The notes beneath the pieces were generated by a model. It was not told the DNA's origin, did not search any database, and saw only the letters and a list, made by a program, of their open reading frames with translations. From the NCBI RefSeq assembly GCF_028610625.1, contig NZ_JAQQWU010000007.1, positions 124,001 through 188,000 on the forward strand: 64,000 nt of DNA, in the 5' to 3' direction. Made by a program: the position numbers and the translations under genes. Positions within the stretch are counted from its first letter, which is position 1. Each line of letters starts with the position of its first letter. Of the stretch, positions 44,348-53,168 are shown piece by piece. This stretch comes from Guptibacillus spartinae (GTDB lineage: Bacteria; Bacillota; Bacilli; Bacillales; Guptibacillaceae).

Positions 44348-45601
44348 CTATTGTTCACGTTTCGACAATTTCAATGCTTTTCCAATATCCTTTAATGAAG
44401 ATGATTTCCCATACATGAGAACACCACCTCGATAGACTTTCGCACCCATGATGCCAAATAAGACAATTGCTCCCACCAGTAGCGCAAGGCTAAGTGCTAC
44501 TTCCCAGAATGGAATCGAGAGCATACCTACGCGTAAAAACATCACAACCGGTGAGAAAAACGGAATATAAGATGAAATTGTGACGAATGTAGCAGATGGT
44601 GTACTTAGACCAAACATCGCGATAAAGAAGGCGACAATGATTAGAAGTTGCACTGGCATAATCATCTGCTGCACTTCTTCAGCCCTGCTTACAAGTGATC
44701 CAACCATGGCAAGGATCGTTGCATACAGCAAATACCCGAGCATAAAGAAAACAATGGCATAAACAATGAGCGAAGCTGAAATGTTACTAAAATCAAGAAA
44801 TGAAAGAAAGCCTGTTTCGGTGAGGCTATCCTCCTGCATCTGCATAAACAAATAACCACTCGCAATAATAATCGCGTATTGGGTTAAACCAAGCAAAGCA
44901 ATTCCAAGAATCTTACCAAACATTTGCTTAACAGGAGAAACGCTTGAAATTAATATTTCCATCACTCGTGATGATTTTTCTGTCGCTACTTCCACTGCTA
45001 CCATATTTCCATAAAAAATGACTGAAAAGTAGATGACGAATAAGAGAACATAGACAAACACGCGCGCTTGATTTAATTCGTCCTCTGTCTTTGCACCTTT
45101 TTCTAAAGCCACTTTCTCAAATTGTACAGGCTGATCGATTTGGTTAAGCTGCTCTTGTGTCACACCAGCTTTTTCAGCAGCAAAGGTACTTTTCATTTGC
45201 TGAAGTGCGGCTTCAAGTACTTGAGGGGTTACTTGTTCTGCCACCGTCTCTGCTTTATAAACCCCTGAAGGTTCCTCCGCTTCATTTTCTTCAAGAACCA
45301 AATAGCTGTCGAACTCTCCCTCTTCAATCGCTTTCTCCGCTTCTTCTTCCGTTCCATCAAATTTCTCTAAAACAATATCAGCGTTCATCATGTTGATCTG
45401 CTTCTCAAGTGGTGAATAATACGATCCTGTATCAATCACTCCTACTCGATCAGCCTCACTTGAATCAAAGGTATTGATAATGGTTGAGATGTTTGTAATT
45501 AAGAAGATCATCAATAATGTTATAACCGTTGTAATAATAAACGCTTTGGATTTTAAGCGATTTAAATAGGTCTGAGAAAGAACGATGAAAAACTTATTCA
45601 T
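44348..45601 (-). CDS. yhaP: ABC transporter permease YhaP (NatB-like)
   Basis: This 417-residue ABC-2 permease has an N-terminal membrane segment (about 20-40), an extracellular domain (about 45-195) and six C-terminal hydrophobic segments. It is NatB/YhaP-like: VEVATEKSSRVMEILISSVSPVKQMFGKI is the conserved coupling region. Length matches B. subtilis YhaP (419). It is proposed to export Na+ or toxic compounds; substrate not proven. ATG overlaps the yhaQ stop by 8 bases; an upstream ATG 11 codons earlier lies inside yhaQ. Confidence 0.92.
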   Translation of the reverse strand: MNKFFIVLSQTYLNRLKSKAFIITTVITLLMIFLITNISTIINTFDSSEADRVGVIDTGSYYSPLEKQINMMNADIVLEKFDGTEEEAEKAIEEGEFDSYLVLEENEAEEPSGVYKAETVAEQVTPQVLEAALQQMKSTFAAEKAGVTQEQLNQIDQPVQFEKVALEKGAKTEDELNQARVFVYVLLFVIYFSVIFYGNMVAVEVATEKSSRVMEILISSVSPVKQMFGKILGIALLGLTQYAIIIASGYLFMQMQEDSLTETGFLSFLDFSNISASLIVYAIVFFMLGYLLYATILAMVGSLVSRAEEVQQMIMPVQLLIIVAFFIAMFGLSTPSATFVTISSYIPFFSPVVMFLRVGMLSIPFWEVALSLALLVGAIVLFGIMGAKVYRGGVLMYGKSSSLKDIGKALKLSKREQ

Positions 45602-46490
45602 ACGCTGCACCCACCTTCTCAATGAAAATATCATTTAAAGATGGCTCTTCTAATTCAAACTTTCTCACGAACCCTTTACTTGCTAACTCTCCTAAAATTG
45701 TCTGAGAAGCTTGTTCATTCTCAATTTGAACGACACTATGATTCATACCTTGTTTCAAACGAAGAACCCCCTCCACATTTTTTAAAAAGGAGAGATCAAA
45801 ATCTGCATCAATTCGAATGTTTTTTTTCCCATATGAACGCTTAATTTCTTTCAAATTTCCTGAAACGACTGCTTTTCCTTTATGTAAAATACAGAGATGC
45901 TCACAAAGTTCTTCCACATGTTCCATTCGATGACTGGAGAATAAAATTGTTGTTCCAGCTTTTTTTAAATCAAGTACAGCCTCTTTTAGCACTTCAACAT
46001 TTACAGGATCTAGTCCACTAAATGGCTCATCTAGAATAAGCAACTCTGGTTTATGGATGACGCTAGCAATGAATTGAATTTTTTGCTGATTTCCTTTCGA
46101 TAGTTCTTCTACTTTCTTGTCGAGGTATTCTGGTACTTTAAACCGATCCAGCCAGCTTGTGATCTCTTTTTCGACCTCAGATTTCTTCATCCCCCGTAAT
46201 TTCCCAAGGTAAATTAATTGCTCTTTTACTTTCATCTTTGGATAAAGGCCGCGTTCTTCAGGTAAGTAACCAATTAAATGACTAGAATCGTAGGAGATTC
46301 GTTCACCCTTCCAGCTAATTGTTCCTTTCGTTTGATCAATCAGTCTCAATAGCATCCGAAATGTCGTCGTTTTACCAGCTCCATTCCCACCTAGCAAACC
46401 AAAGATCTCATTTTCAGGAATGGAAAGATTCAGTTCCTCAACTGCGGTAAAGGCACCAAACTGTTTCGAAACATGTTGAAATTCGAGCAT
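45594..46490 (-). CDS. yhaQ: ABC transporter ATP-binding protein YhaQ
   Basis: This 298-residue ATPase has Walker A GLLGGNGAGKTTT (about 33-45), signature LSKGNQQKI, Walker B LLILDEPFSGLDP and switch His in FSSHRMEHVE. The C-terminal 80 residues form the regulatory extension common in DrrA/NatA-type exporters. It drives YhaP and is the first gene of the pair. Confidence 0.93.
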   Translation of the reverse strand: MLEFQHVSKQFGAFTAVEELNLSIPENEIFGLLGGNGAGKTTTFRMLLRLIDQTKGTISWKGERISYDSSHLIGYLPEERGLYPKMKVKEQLIYLGKLRGMKKSEVEKEITSWLDRFKVPEYLDKKVEELSKGNQQKIQFIASVIHKPELLILDEPFSGLDPVNVEVLKEAVLDLKKAGTTILFSSHRMEHVEELCEHLCILHKGKAVVSGNLKEIKRSYGKKNIRIDADFDLSFLKNVEGVLRLKQGMNHSVVQIENEQASQTILGELASKGFVRKFELEEPSLNDIFIEKVGAAYE

Positions 46491-46628
46491 AGCTTCCCCC
46501 TTTTAACTATTCATTACCTTTAAACACCATGATAAGTATAACGTTTTATTTTCTTAAAAGATTCGTTTTTTTAGAAAAAAGTGACAACAAATTGTTCAAT
46601 CGGTAAACTATTAGTAGGAGGGGATAAC

Positions 46629-46814
46629 ATGGAAAAATACATTATCACAGCATTCGAAAAAAGCGGCGCTACCGTTCTTGATGAAAGTTTCGAAGCACAA
46701 GATGACAAAGAAGCAAAAAAAGTAGGCGAGGAACTGTTAAAGCAGAAAGGATTTGAAAACCACACAGCCCGAGTCGTCTCATCTGCAGGAAAATTGATCG
46801 TCTTAAAAAGATAG
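46629..46814 (+). CDS. yhzD: YhzD-like small protein
   Basis: This 61-residue soluble protein starts MEKYIITAFEKSGATVLDESF and is Lys/Glu-rich in a central helix (DDKEAKKVGEELLKQKGF). It matches the YhzD family near yhaO-yhaR. Function unknown. Ribosome site AGGAGGGG; in-frame ATG 16 codons upstream overlaps the putative promoter (GTGACA-17-TAAACT). Terminator follows. Confidence 0.78.
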   Translation: MEKYIITAFEKSGATVLDESFEAQDDKEAKKVGEELLKQKGFENHTARVVSSAGKLIVLKR

Positions 46815-46826
46815 CGCTATCATGAA

Positions 46827-46860
46827 AGAACCGCCCGTCCATAAAAGGACAGGCGGTTCT
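46827..46860. terminator. Bidirectional terminator between yhzD and the aldehyde dehydrogenase
   Basis: AGAACCGCC-GTCC / GGAC-GGCGGTTCT stem with one mismatch and a 6-base loop. T-rich sequence lies on both sides of the convergent pair. Confidence 0.85.
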
Positions 46861-46866
46861 GTTTTA

Positions 46867-48348
46867 TTATTTTAAGTTAATCCATACACTCTTTACTTCA
46901 GTGTAATTATTTAGAGCATAAGAACCCATTTCTCTTCCAATGCCGGATTGCTTATAACCACCGAATGGAGAAGCGGCGTCAAACGCATTGTAACAGTTTA
47001 CCCATACTGTTCCAGCTTTGATTTTGTTTGCTACATAATGAGCGGATTTCAAATTCTCAGTCCAAAGTCCAGCAGCAAGACCATAGTTCGAATCATTTGC
47101 ACGTTCGATTACTTCGTCCAAATCTTCAAACGGCATGGCAGCAACGACTGGTCCAAAAATCTCCTCTTTTGCAATGGTCATCTTATCATCAACGTCAGAG
47201 AAAATAGTAGGCTGGACATAATATCCTTTATCATAAGGGACCTGTCCACCAGTCAGTAATTCTGCGCCTTCATCCTGTCCTTTAGAAATATATTTCATTA
47301 CTCGCTCATGCTGTTCAGCCGATACGAGTGGTCCCATTTCAGTATCTGGATCTAGTCCAGCACCCTGCTTAATTTTCTGACTATGACTCACTAAGTCAGC
47401 CATTACATTGTCATAAGCTTTCTTTTGGACAAAAAGTCTTGATCCCGCACAGCAAACCTGCCCCTGATTAAACATAATACCGCTTAGTGCACCCGGTATG
47501 GCTTTTGTCATATCGGCATCAGGTAAGATAATATTTGGAGACTTTCCTCCGAGCTCAAGCGTAACGCGCTTCAAATCATTTGAAGCCTGGTTCATAATAT
47601 ATTTACCAACTTCAGTCGATCCGGTAAAGGCAATCTTATCCACGTTCGGATGCTTAACAAGAGCATCCCCTGCCGTTTCACCGTATCCTGGTACCACGTT
47701 CACAACACCTTCAGGGAATCCAGCTTCTTCCATCAGCTGTGCTAAATAGAGAGCCGATAGCGGCGTTTGTTCTGCAGGCTTAAGTACAACCGTACAACCA
47801 GTTGCGAGGGCAGCGCCAAGCTTCCAAGCCGCCATAAGTAGCGGGAAGTTCCATGGAATGATTTGTCCCACAACACCTAATGCTTCGTGACGCGTGTAGT
47901 TAAAGAACGGGCCGTTAACTGGAATGGTTTGTCCCATAATTTTAGTCGACCAGCCAGCATAGTATCGAAAATGCTCGATTGCGAGTGGAACATCCGCATT
48001 TTGTGTCTCACGAATCGGCTTACCATTATCAAGCGTATCAATCATCGCCAGTTCCTCTTTATTTTCTTCCATTAAATCAGCAAGCTTATAAATTAAACGA
48101 CTTCTAGCAGAGGCAGACATGCGAGACCAAGGTCCACTGTCAAATGCTTTACGAGCCGCCATCACTGCTTCATCAATATCATCTTTCATTGCTTCACTAA
48201 CTGTTGCTAGTACTTCACCAGTTGAGGGGTTTAGTGTATCGAAAGTTCTACCTGATAACGAATCCTTCCATTGACCGTTAATATAAAGTTTTTTTGTACC
48301 TTTCAGAAATTCCGTCACCTTTGGATTCAAGTCGAGTAATTTTTGCAT
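46867..48348 (-). CDS. NAD(P)-dependent aldehyde dehydrogenase (DhaS/ALDH1 type)
   Basis: This 493-residue enzyme oxidises aldehydes to acids. It has cofactor-binding IIPWNFPLLMAAWKLG and FTGSTEVGKYI, the general base Glu in LELGGKSPNI, and the nucleophile in FNQGQVCCAGSRLFV (double Cys). Its length and start (LLDLNPKVTEFL) resemble B. subtilis DhaS and human ALDH1; the exact substrate is unknown. ATG follows CTGGAGGG; ORF extension of 40 codons upstream has no site. No BADH partner gene (gbsB) is adjacent, so a betaine role despite the opu genes is unsupported. Confidence 0.88.
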   Translation of the reverse strand: MQKLLDLNPKVTEFLKGTKKLYINGQWKDSLSGRTFDTLNPSTGEVLATVSEAMKDDIDEAVMAARKAFDSGPWSRMSASARSRLIYKLADLMEENKEELAMIDTLDNGKPIRETQNADVPLAIEHFRYYAGWSTKIMGQTIPVNGPFFNYTRHEALGVVGQIIPWNFPLLMAAWKLGAALATGCTVVLKPAEQTPLSALYLAQLMEEAGFPEGVVNVVPGYGETAGDALVKHPNVDKIAFTGSTEVGKYIMNQASNDLKRVTLELGGKSPNIILPDADMTKAIPGALSGIMFNQGQVCCAGSRLFVQKKAYDNVMADLVSHSQKIKQGAGLDPDTEMGPLVSAEQHERVMKYISKGQDEGAELLTGGQVPYDKGYYVQPTIFSDVDDKMTIAKEEIFGPVVAAMPFEDLDEVIERANDSNYGLAAGLWTENLKSAHYVANKIKAGTVWVNCYNAFDAASPFGGYKQSGIGREMGSYALNNYTEVKSVWINLK

Positions 48349-48453
48349 ACAATCCCTCCAGAATTCAAAATTATCAAACATTATACATATTAGCTGTTTT
48401 TTCGTGAAAGCCTTTTCATTTCCCGAAAATGATTCGAAAGGCTCATGAAAAAC

Positions 48454-48492
48454 GCCTTCATTCCCCAACTTTCGTCAGGGTTCGATGAAGGC
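48454..48492 (-). terminator. Terminator of the HAD phosphatase gene
   Basis: GCCTTCAT / ATGAAGGC stem with partly paired loop, GTTTTTC after it on the minus strand, behind the stop. Confidence 0.75.
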
Positions 48493-48500
48493 ATAACAAA

Positions 48501-49352
48501 CTACTTTTTAAGTTGAACACGCATTTGTTTCCGAAAAACTTCTTTTACCATATACGAAACGCCTCGTTGATCATTTGAACGTGTTACCCAATCAGCAAGT
48601 CGCTTTAATTCATAGGAGGCGTTCCCCATTGCTACGCCAAGACCAGCCTGTCGGATCATATCTGCGTCACAATCTGAGTCGCCAATCACAACCATTTCAT
48701 CGACAGCTATGCCTAATTTCTCTCCTAAAATTCGGAGTCCTTTCGCTTTTGAAACGCCTTTAGGGATAATTCCAAAATTACATTTTGTCGATCGAACTAC
48801 TGATATCGTTGGTAGACACTCTTCTAACAAAAGACGAGCTTCCTCTCTCTCTTCTTCATTAAAGAAATGAGCATCGATTTTTGGTGGAGAAAGTTCTTTC
48901 TTTTCTAAGTAATCACTTAGTGTTTCAACAAAATTGACAGGGTAGAATAATGGGTCTCCGATTCCTAATGTCATTTTGGCAGATAAGTAGTTATTATGCT
49001 TCACGCGATTTCCAACAGCAAGTCGTTCGTGAATAATACGGATGTGGCAATCAAACCGTTCAAGAATTTTCACAATCTGATTAACATCTTCGTTTGAAAT
49101 TCTTTGTTCGTAAATTGGCTCTTCAACCTCTTTTGCAATAAAGGCGCCACTATGCGTAACGAGCATACAATCATCTAATTTCACTGCTCTTGCAATTTTC
49201 TTAGCAGATGCAAAGTTGCGGCTCGTTGTAAGCGTAACGTATACGCCTTTCTCCTTCACGTATTGAATGGCATCCTTCGTTTCCTTGTCAATTTTATGGT
49301 TGGATCTAAGTAACGTCCCATCAATGTCTAATGCAAGAAGTTGATAAACCAT
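48501..49352 (-). CDS. yhaX: Cof-type HAD phosphatase (YhaX-like)
   Basis: This 283-residue HAD-IIB hydrolase has motif I LALDIDGTLLRSN (Asp8/Asp10), motif II TLTTSRN, motif III Lys in GVSKAKGLRIL and motif IV VVIGDSDCDADMIRQAG with the C2B cap between. It most resembles B. subtilis YhaX/YcsE-like sugar-phosphate phosphatases; some act in riboflavin synthesis. Motif IV reads GDSDCD rather than the common GDxxND. Ribosome site GGGGGG. Confidence 0.82.
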   Translation of the reverse strand: MVYQLLALDIDGTLLRSNHKIDKETKDAIQYVKEKGVYVTLTTSRNFASAKKIARAVKLDDCMLVTHSGAFIAKEVEEPIYEQRISNEDVNQIVKILERFDCHIRIIHERLAVGNRVKHNNYLSAKMTLGIGDPLFYPVNFVETLSDYLEKKELSPPKIDAHFFNEEEREEARLLLEECLPTISVVRSTKCNFGIIPKGVSKAKGLRILGEKLGIAVDEMVVIGDSDCDADMIRQAGLGVAMGNASYELKRLADWVTRSNDQRGVSYMVKEVFRKQMRVQLKK

Positions 49353-49698
49353 GTGAATCCCCCCCTTATTTTGAAGGCAATGTTAATGAATGGTGTTGAT
49401 TTTCGGCTCATTTACGTCCTGCGATGCCCAAACGCTTCGAGCAAATTCATTTGCGTGAAACAAAGGTTTCACTCGCATGAGTCAAAATCGAGAAATCACC
49501 AACTAACATAGCCATTTTGAAAGTGCTCCCTTCCCCACTTATCTCTATGACTCGTAAATCTTGTCTTATCACATGAAATTCCCTAAAATTCTGTGTTCTC
49601 GGAATTAGGCGTTTAAAAATGGAACAGCGTGGGAAGTTTTAATATGAAACTAGTATTATTACAAATGTATTACAAAAACGGAGAGGGGTCTTATACGT
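49353..49698. other. 346-bp intergenic region with hairpin and promoter of the zinc-ribbon gene
   Basis: No coding sequence is seen. It holds a strong hairpin (GCGTGAAAC 49453-49461 with GTTTCACTCGC 49466-49476). A 13-bp stretch of this hairpin recurs at 49973-49985 on the other side of the next gene. A sigma-B-like promoter lies at 49611-49636. Confidence 0.5.
49611..49636 (+). promoter_or_regulatory. Candidate sigma-B promoter of the zinc-ribbon gene
   Basis: GTTTAA (49611-49616), 14 bases, GGGAAG (49631-49636). The -10 is weaker than in the other sigma-B-like sites. Confidence 0.45.
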
Positions 49699-49920
49699 AT
49701 GACAAAAGGGAAAGAAAGAATCAGGTTCGATTGTACGGGAGCATTTAGTGAGCCACATATTTATAAATGTTCTGAATGCGACCATGAATTTAGAGGGATC
49801 ATTGCTGGAGAGAAGGAAAGAGTTCACCAATTAAACTGTCCTCATTGTTCTGTAGAAGAAACCATCATTACACAACCAACTCAGTTTGAAGTTATTGGCG
49901 TTATTGAGAACGCTTCCTAA
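49699..49920 (+). CDS. Small zinc-ribbon protein
   Basis: This 73-residue protein has two Cys pairs, C-x2-C in YKCSECDHEF (about 23-26) and C-x2-C in NCPHCSVEE (about 47-50), spaced as a zinc ribbon. No other domain is present. It may bind nucleic acid or another protein; family not recognised. Ribosome site GAGAGGGG about 10 bases before ATG. It stands alone between two hairpin repeats, which is unusual for this gene-dense segment. Confidence 0.65.
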   Translation: MTKGKERIRFDCTGAFSEPHIYKCSECDHEFRGIIAGEKERVHQLNCPHCSVEETIITQPTQFEVIGVIENAS

Positions 49921-49956
49921 GCCATTATTCTTTTTTATTAAGAAGTTGTTTTGTGC

Positions 49957-49990
49957 TTATTCGACTGAAGCGAAGGTTTCACTCGAATAA
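49957..49990. repeat. Hairpin repeat downstream of the zinc-ribbon gene
   Basis: TTATTCGA / TCGAATAA arms with further TGAA / TTCA pairing. It contains the 13-bp AAGGTTTCACTCG found also at 49463-49475. Confidence 0.55.
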
Positions 49991-50040
49991 ACCCAAAATC
50001 AATCTGGAACCTTATCAACTACTAGAAACGAATCATAAAT

Positions 50041-50074
50041 AAAAAACCGTTCATCCGAGGATGAACGGTTTTTT
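50041..50074. terminator. Terminator of yheA
   Basis: Perfect 15-bp stem AAAAACCGTTCATCC with its complement and a 2-base apex; T-run on both strands. Confidence 0.85.
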
Positions 50075-50075
50075 A

Positions 50076-50444
50076 TTATTGTTGAATGTCTTCTTCAGGG
50101 CTACCGTAAAGATCCTCTAGAGGCTTCGTTACGATTTTGTTGATGTCCTGAATAACCTGGCTCATGCGCTGTTCTTGTTGCATTAACTGAGAAATCACTT
50201 CATGCTGCTGAACAAGTTCAACTTGCTGCTGAGCTTTTTGTGCTTCTTCTTCAGTAATTTGTTGACCAGTCATTTGCTTCTGTTGAAGTTCCATTTGCAT
50301 ATTGCGGAAGTTATCAAAAAGTTTCTTTGATACTTCATCCTGGTTGACTTGATCATATAATTCTTTCAGCTTTGTGTAGTCCTCGTGTTCGCGCATTGCG
50401 CTTTCTAATTCGTATGCTACGTCGTAAAGATTTTTCTCTGCCAT
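50076..50444 (-). CDS. yheA: YlbF/YmcA-family protein YheA
   Basis: This 122-residue all-helical, Gln/Glu-rich protein matches YheA (117 aa): NLYDVAYELESAMREHEDY, KLFDNFRNMQMELQQKQM, INKIVTKPLEDLYG. Related YlbF and YmcA form a complex acting on RNase Y, but a role for YheA is not established. Ribosome site AAGGAGG. It lies 83 bases behind yheB, same direction. Confidence 0.92.
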   Translation of the reverse strand: MAEKNLYDVAYELESAMREHEDYTKLKELYDQVNQDEVSKKLFDNFRNMQMELQQKQMTGQQITEEEAQKAQQQVELVQQHEVISQLMQQEQRMSQVIQDINKIVTKPLEDLYGSPEEDIQQ

Positions 50445-50527
50445 TGTATATACCTCCTTAGTAAGTGAGGATTATTTCGCTCTCATAACCCTATACTTCC
50501 CCACTATAACAAAGACTGAAACGAAAT

Positions 50528-51670
50528 TCATCCCATAAGGGAAATGATGATGCCTTGAATGAGTCCAATCATTCCTCCAAGCACTGCTCCAAGGTACGTA
50601 ATCATTTTAAATTCGCGGCGAGAAATAGACAGAACCATCTCTTCAAGACGACCGACTGAAAATGTCTCGACCTGACTTTTCACCACATCGGCAAGGTGCA
50701 GCTGTTCCATAAGCGGCTGCAAATTTCGACTTAGATATTGTCCGGCAGCATCGACTATTCTTGGCACAAAGTCTTCGATTATACGTTGTTTATATGGCTC
50801 TACTGCTTCTGATAAGCTTAAATTCATCACATGGTGAATCGGAAGTTCATTCACAATGATATTCGTGATCCCATGCACAAGCTCTTCTGAATTGAATTTG
50901 TCTTCAAATGTCTCTAATTTCGTTTCTTTCAAGGCATGCCATTCTTTTTCAAGCATTGTTGTAATGACAGTTTGAATATCCTTTTGTTTAAGAAGACGGA
51001 GCAATTCAGGCTGTACCTTATCAACTAGTCTTGTATTTGTAAAAAACATATTGATCATACTTCCAAGCGTCCCACGGTCAGCAAGATAGCGATCAATCAT
51101 CACAGATAGCTTGTTCTTTCCTTCAGATGAAGCGATGTAATCACTAATTTTCGTTAATATCAAATCCGCAAGAGGTTCGATCGATTCATCAATTTTCGTC
51201 TGTGTTGTCACAGGAAGAATCTCCGCGAGTTCTTTGCTTTTCACGCTCACTAGTTTCTTTTCAATCTTTTCGTTAAGATAAGCACTTGCTCTCGAGCGTA
51301 CTTCCCGCTCCGGATCCTCAAGATGCAATCCTCTTTTTAAGAGATCCGCAATTTTTTCATCAGTCTCGAGTAATTTCAACACTTCTTTCTGTGCATACTC
51401 AATCATCGTACGCTTAAAAACCGGATCATTCATTTTCTGCTGAATTCCTTCAGCAGTTAGAAGGTGTTCCACGACCATTCTTCCAAGCTGAACGGCTAAT
51501 TCATCTCTTCGCTTCGGAATGAGTCCAGGCGTAAATGGCACTTTCCATTTCCCAATATAACGCGCTTCATATGGTCTAAATAGCATCTTAATCGCTAATG
51601 AATTTGTAAATCCACCTATAGCAGCACCTATAGCAATCATAAAGAGGATTGTAATAATAATGGACGACAT
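50528..51670 (-). CDS. yheB: DUF445 family membrane protein YheB
   Basis: This 380-residue protein has a hydrophobic N-terminus (about 3-25) followed by the DUF445 start GGFTNSLAIKMLFRPYEARYIGKWKVPFTPGLIPKRR in pieces, a long helical middle and a C-terminal membrane hairpin (ITYLGAVLGGMIGLIQGII). Length equals B. subtilis YheB (377). Function unknown. It is divergent from the YheD/YheC array. Confidence 0.93.
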   Translation of the reverse strand: MSSIIITILFMIAIGAAIGGFTNSLAIKMLFRPYEARYIGKWKVPFTPGLIPKRRDELAVQLGRMVVEHLLTAEGIQQKMNDPVFKRTMIEYAQKEVLKLLETDEKIADLLKRGLHLEDPEREVRSRASAYLNEKIEKKLVSVKSKELAEILPVTTQTKIDESIEPLADLILTKISDYIASSEGKNKLSVMIDRYLADRGTLGSMINMFFTNTRLVDKVQPELLRLLKQKDIQTVITTMLEKEWHALKETKLETFEDKFNSEELVHGITNIIVNELPIHHVMNLSLSEAVEPYKQRIIEDFVPRIVDAAGQYLSRNLQPLMEQLHLADVVKSQVETFSVGRLEEMVLSISRREFKMITYLGAVLGGMIGLIQGIIISLMG

Positions 51671-51797
51671 GGTACCTCAACCTTTCTATTCCTCACGTTC
51701 ACAGAGTAAACTTCATCTTCATAGTATACGATATCCGCTATTGCCTATCCAGTTAAAGGAAGGTAAAAAATCAAAAAACATTGAACGAGGGTCGTGA

Positions 51798-53156
51798 ATG
51801 AAACACGTTGAAAAAATTATGTTACAACCAGAAAACCTCACCTCGAATGATTCTAAACTTACGCTAAGCATTCCAGAAAACATCGCTTCTAAATGGAAAC
51901 TGACAGATTCACAATTTCCACTGCGATGTGGGGTGCTTGAAGTAACGGTTACAATAAAGGTCTATCGTACATCATCAAGTCATACCGTATATTGTTCACC
52001 TGAACTACTTCGTTCCCTGTCACTCCCAACTCAAACCATTCCAATTACGATAAGCTACTGTAAGCAACAAAAGTTCCTCTCGTTCGGCCCAATCTTCTGC
52101 CTTGCCCTTAATTGTTCTCCTAAAGCAGAAATTCCATTTGGGTCTTATACAGATTTTTGTAGGGAAGTAGCTGAGTATTGCGAAGAGCATCATATTCTAT
52201 TCTACGTCTATACGTTACAGCCCTGGAATGAAACCAGGGTGTCAGGATTTATTTGGACTCAGCGTACATGGATGGAAATGGACTTACCGATCCCCTCTGT
52301 GATTTATAATCGAATTCACTCTAGGAAGCTTGAGAATTCTCCTTTTATCCAACAATTAAAAACCTATTGGCAGCAGCAAAAAATCCCTTATTTTAATGAA
52401 TCCTTTTTAGATAAATGGGACGTTCATCAGAAACTACTTTCTTATGAGGAAATCACACCATACCTTCCTGAGACGGTTCTCCTTGAAGGGTTTGAAACCG
52501 TTGAGATTATGATAATGAAACATCCGATCCTTTACTTAAAACCGTTAAATGGAAGTCAGGGCAAACATATCTTTCGCATTACCCAAAGGGAAAACCTCTT
52601 TCTTCTTGATTACTCTAGCTTTCATGGCAATCAGACCTTGTCATCATCTGCTTTAACGAGTCTTTTCAAAACGATTCGCTTACGTTCTAAATATGTTCCC
52701 TATTTAATCCAACAGGGTATACCGCTCATAGATATAGATGGCTGTCCCGTCGATTTCCGCATTCTTTGCGTAAAAGGCTCTGGCAATAAGTGGTCGGTCG
52801 TCTCAGCAGTATCGCGTGTTTCTCGAACAAATGAACAATTCGTCTCAAACATTGCACGTGGGGCTCTCTTAAAAAAATTTGATGAAGGTCTCACGCCATT
52901 CGAAGATTCGATGAAAAGACAGCTAAAACGTATCCTTCCCGAACTTGCCCGTGAAGTTTCGCAAATCATTGATCGTGAAAGTGAGGGATTATTCGGGGAG
53001 CTTGGCATCGACATGTCAGTTGATCAAAACGGCCACCCCTGGATTATTGAAGTAAACACAAAACCATCTAAAACCTCAGAAGGAACGCCTTCTGCTACCT
53101 ATCGGCCGTCGGTAAGAGCACTCATCCGATTGGTACACTGGTATGCATCCTTATAG
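51798..53156 (+). CDS. yheD: YheC/YheD-family ATP-grasp protein (long, YheD-type), copy 1
   Basis: This 452-residue protein has an N-terminal domain of about 110 residues, then the YheC/YheD ATP-grasp region. It has PSVIYNRI, NESFLDKWDVHQKL, nucleotide-binding LKPLNGSQGKHIF (about 248), VDFRILCVKG (about 316) and metal-binding GIDMSVDQNGHPWIIEVNTKPS (about 405-420). YheC and YheD are found in the B. subtilis spore coat; the ligase reaction, if any, is unknown. Ribosome site GAGGGTCGTGA. First of four tandem paralogues; base composition like its neighbours, so probably local duplication. Confidence 0.87.
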   Translation: MKHVEKIMLQPENLTSNDSKLTLSIPENIASKWKLTDSQFPLRCGVLEVTVTIKVYRTSSSHTVYCSPELLRSLSLPTQTIPITISYCKQQKFLSFGPIFCLALNCSPKAEIPFGSYTDFCREVAEYCEEHHILFYVYTLQPWNETRVSGFIWTQRTWMEMDLPIPSVIYNRIHSRKLENSPFIQQLKTYWQQQKIPYFNESFLDKWDVHQKLLSYEEITPYLPETVLLEGFETVEIMIMKHPILYLKPLNGSQGKHIFRITQRENLFLLDYSSFHGNQTLSSSALTSLFKTIRLRSKYVPYLIQQGIPLIDIDGCPVDFRILCVKGSGNKWSVVSAVSRVSRTNEQFVSNIARGALLKKFDEGLTPFEDSMKRQLKRILPELAREVSQIIDRESEGLFGELGIDMSVDQNGHPWIIEVNTKPSKTSEGTPSATYRPSVRALIRLVHWYASL

Positions 53157-53168
53157 AAGGGGGAGATT

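Noticed and set aside
46867-48348. Aldehyde dehydrogenase as betaine aldehyde dehydrogenase GbsA
   Set aside because: Tempting because of the opu genes, but no gbsB or gbsR is adjacent and the sequence is closer to DhaS/ALDH1.
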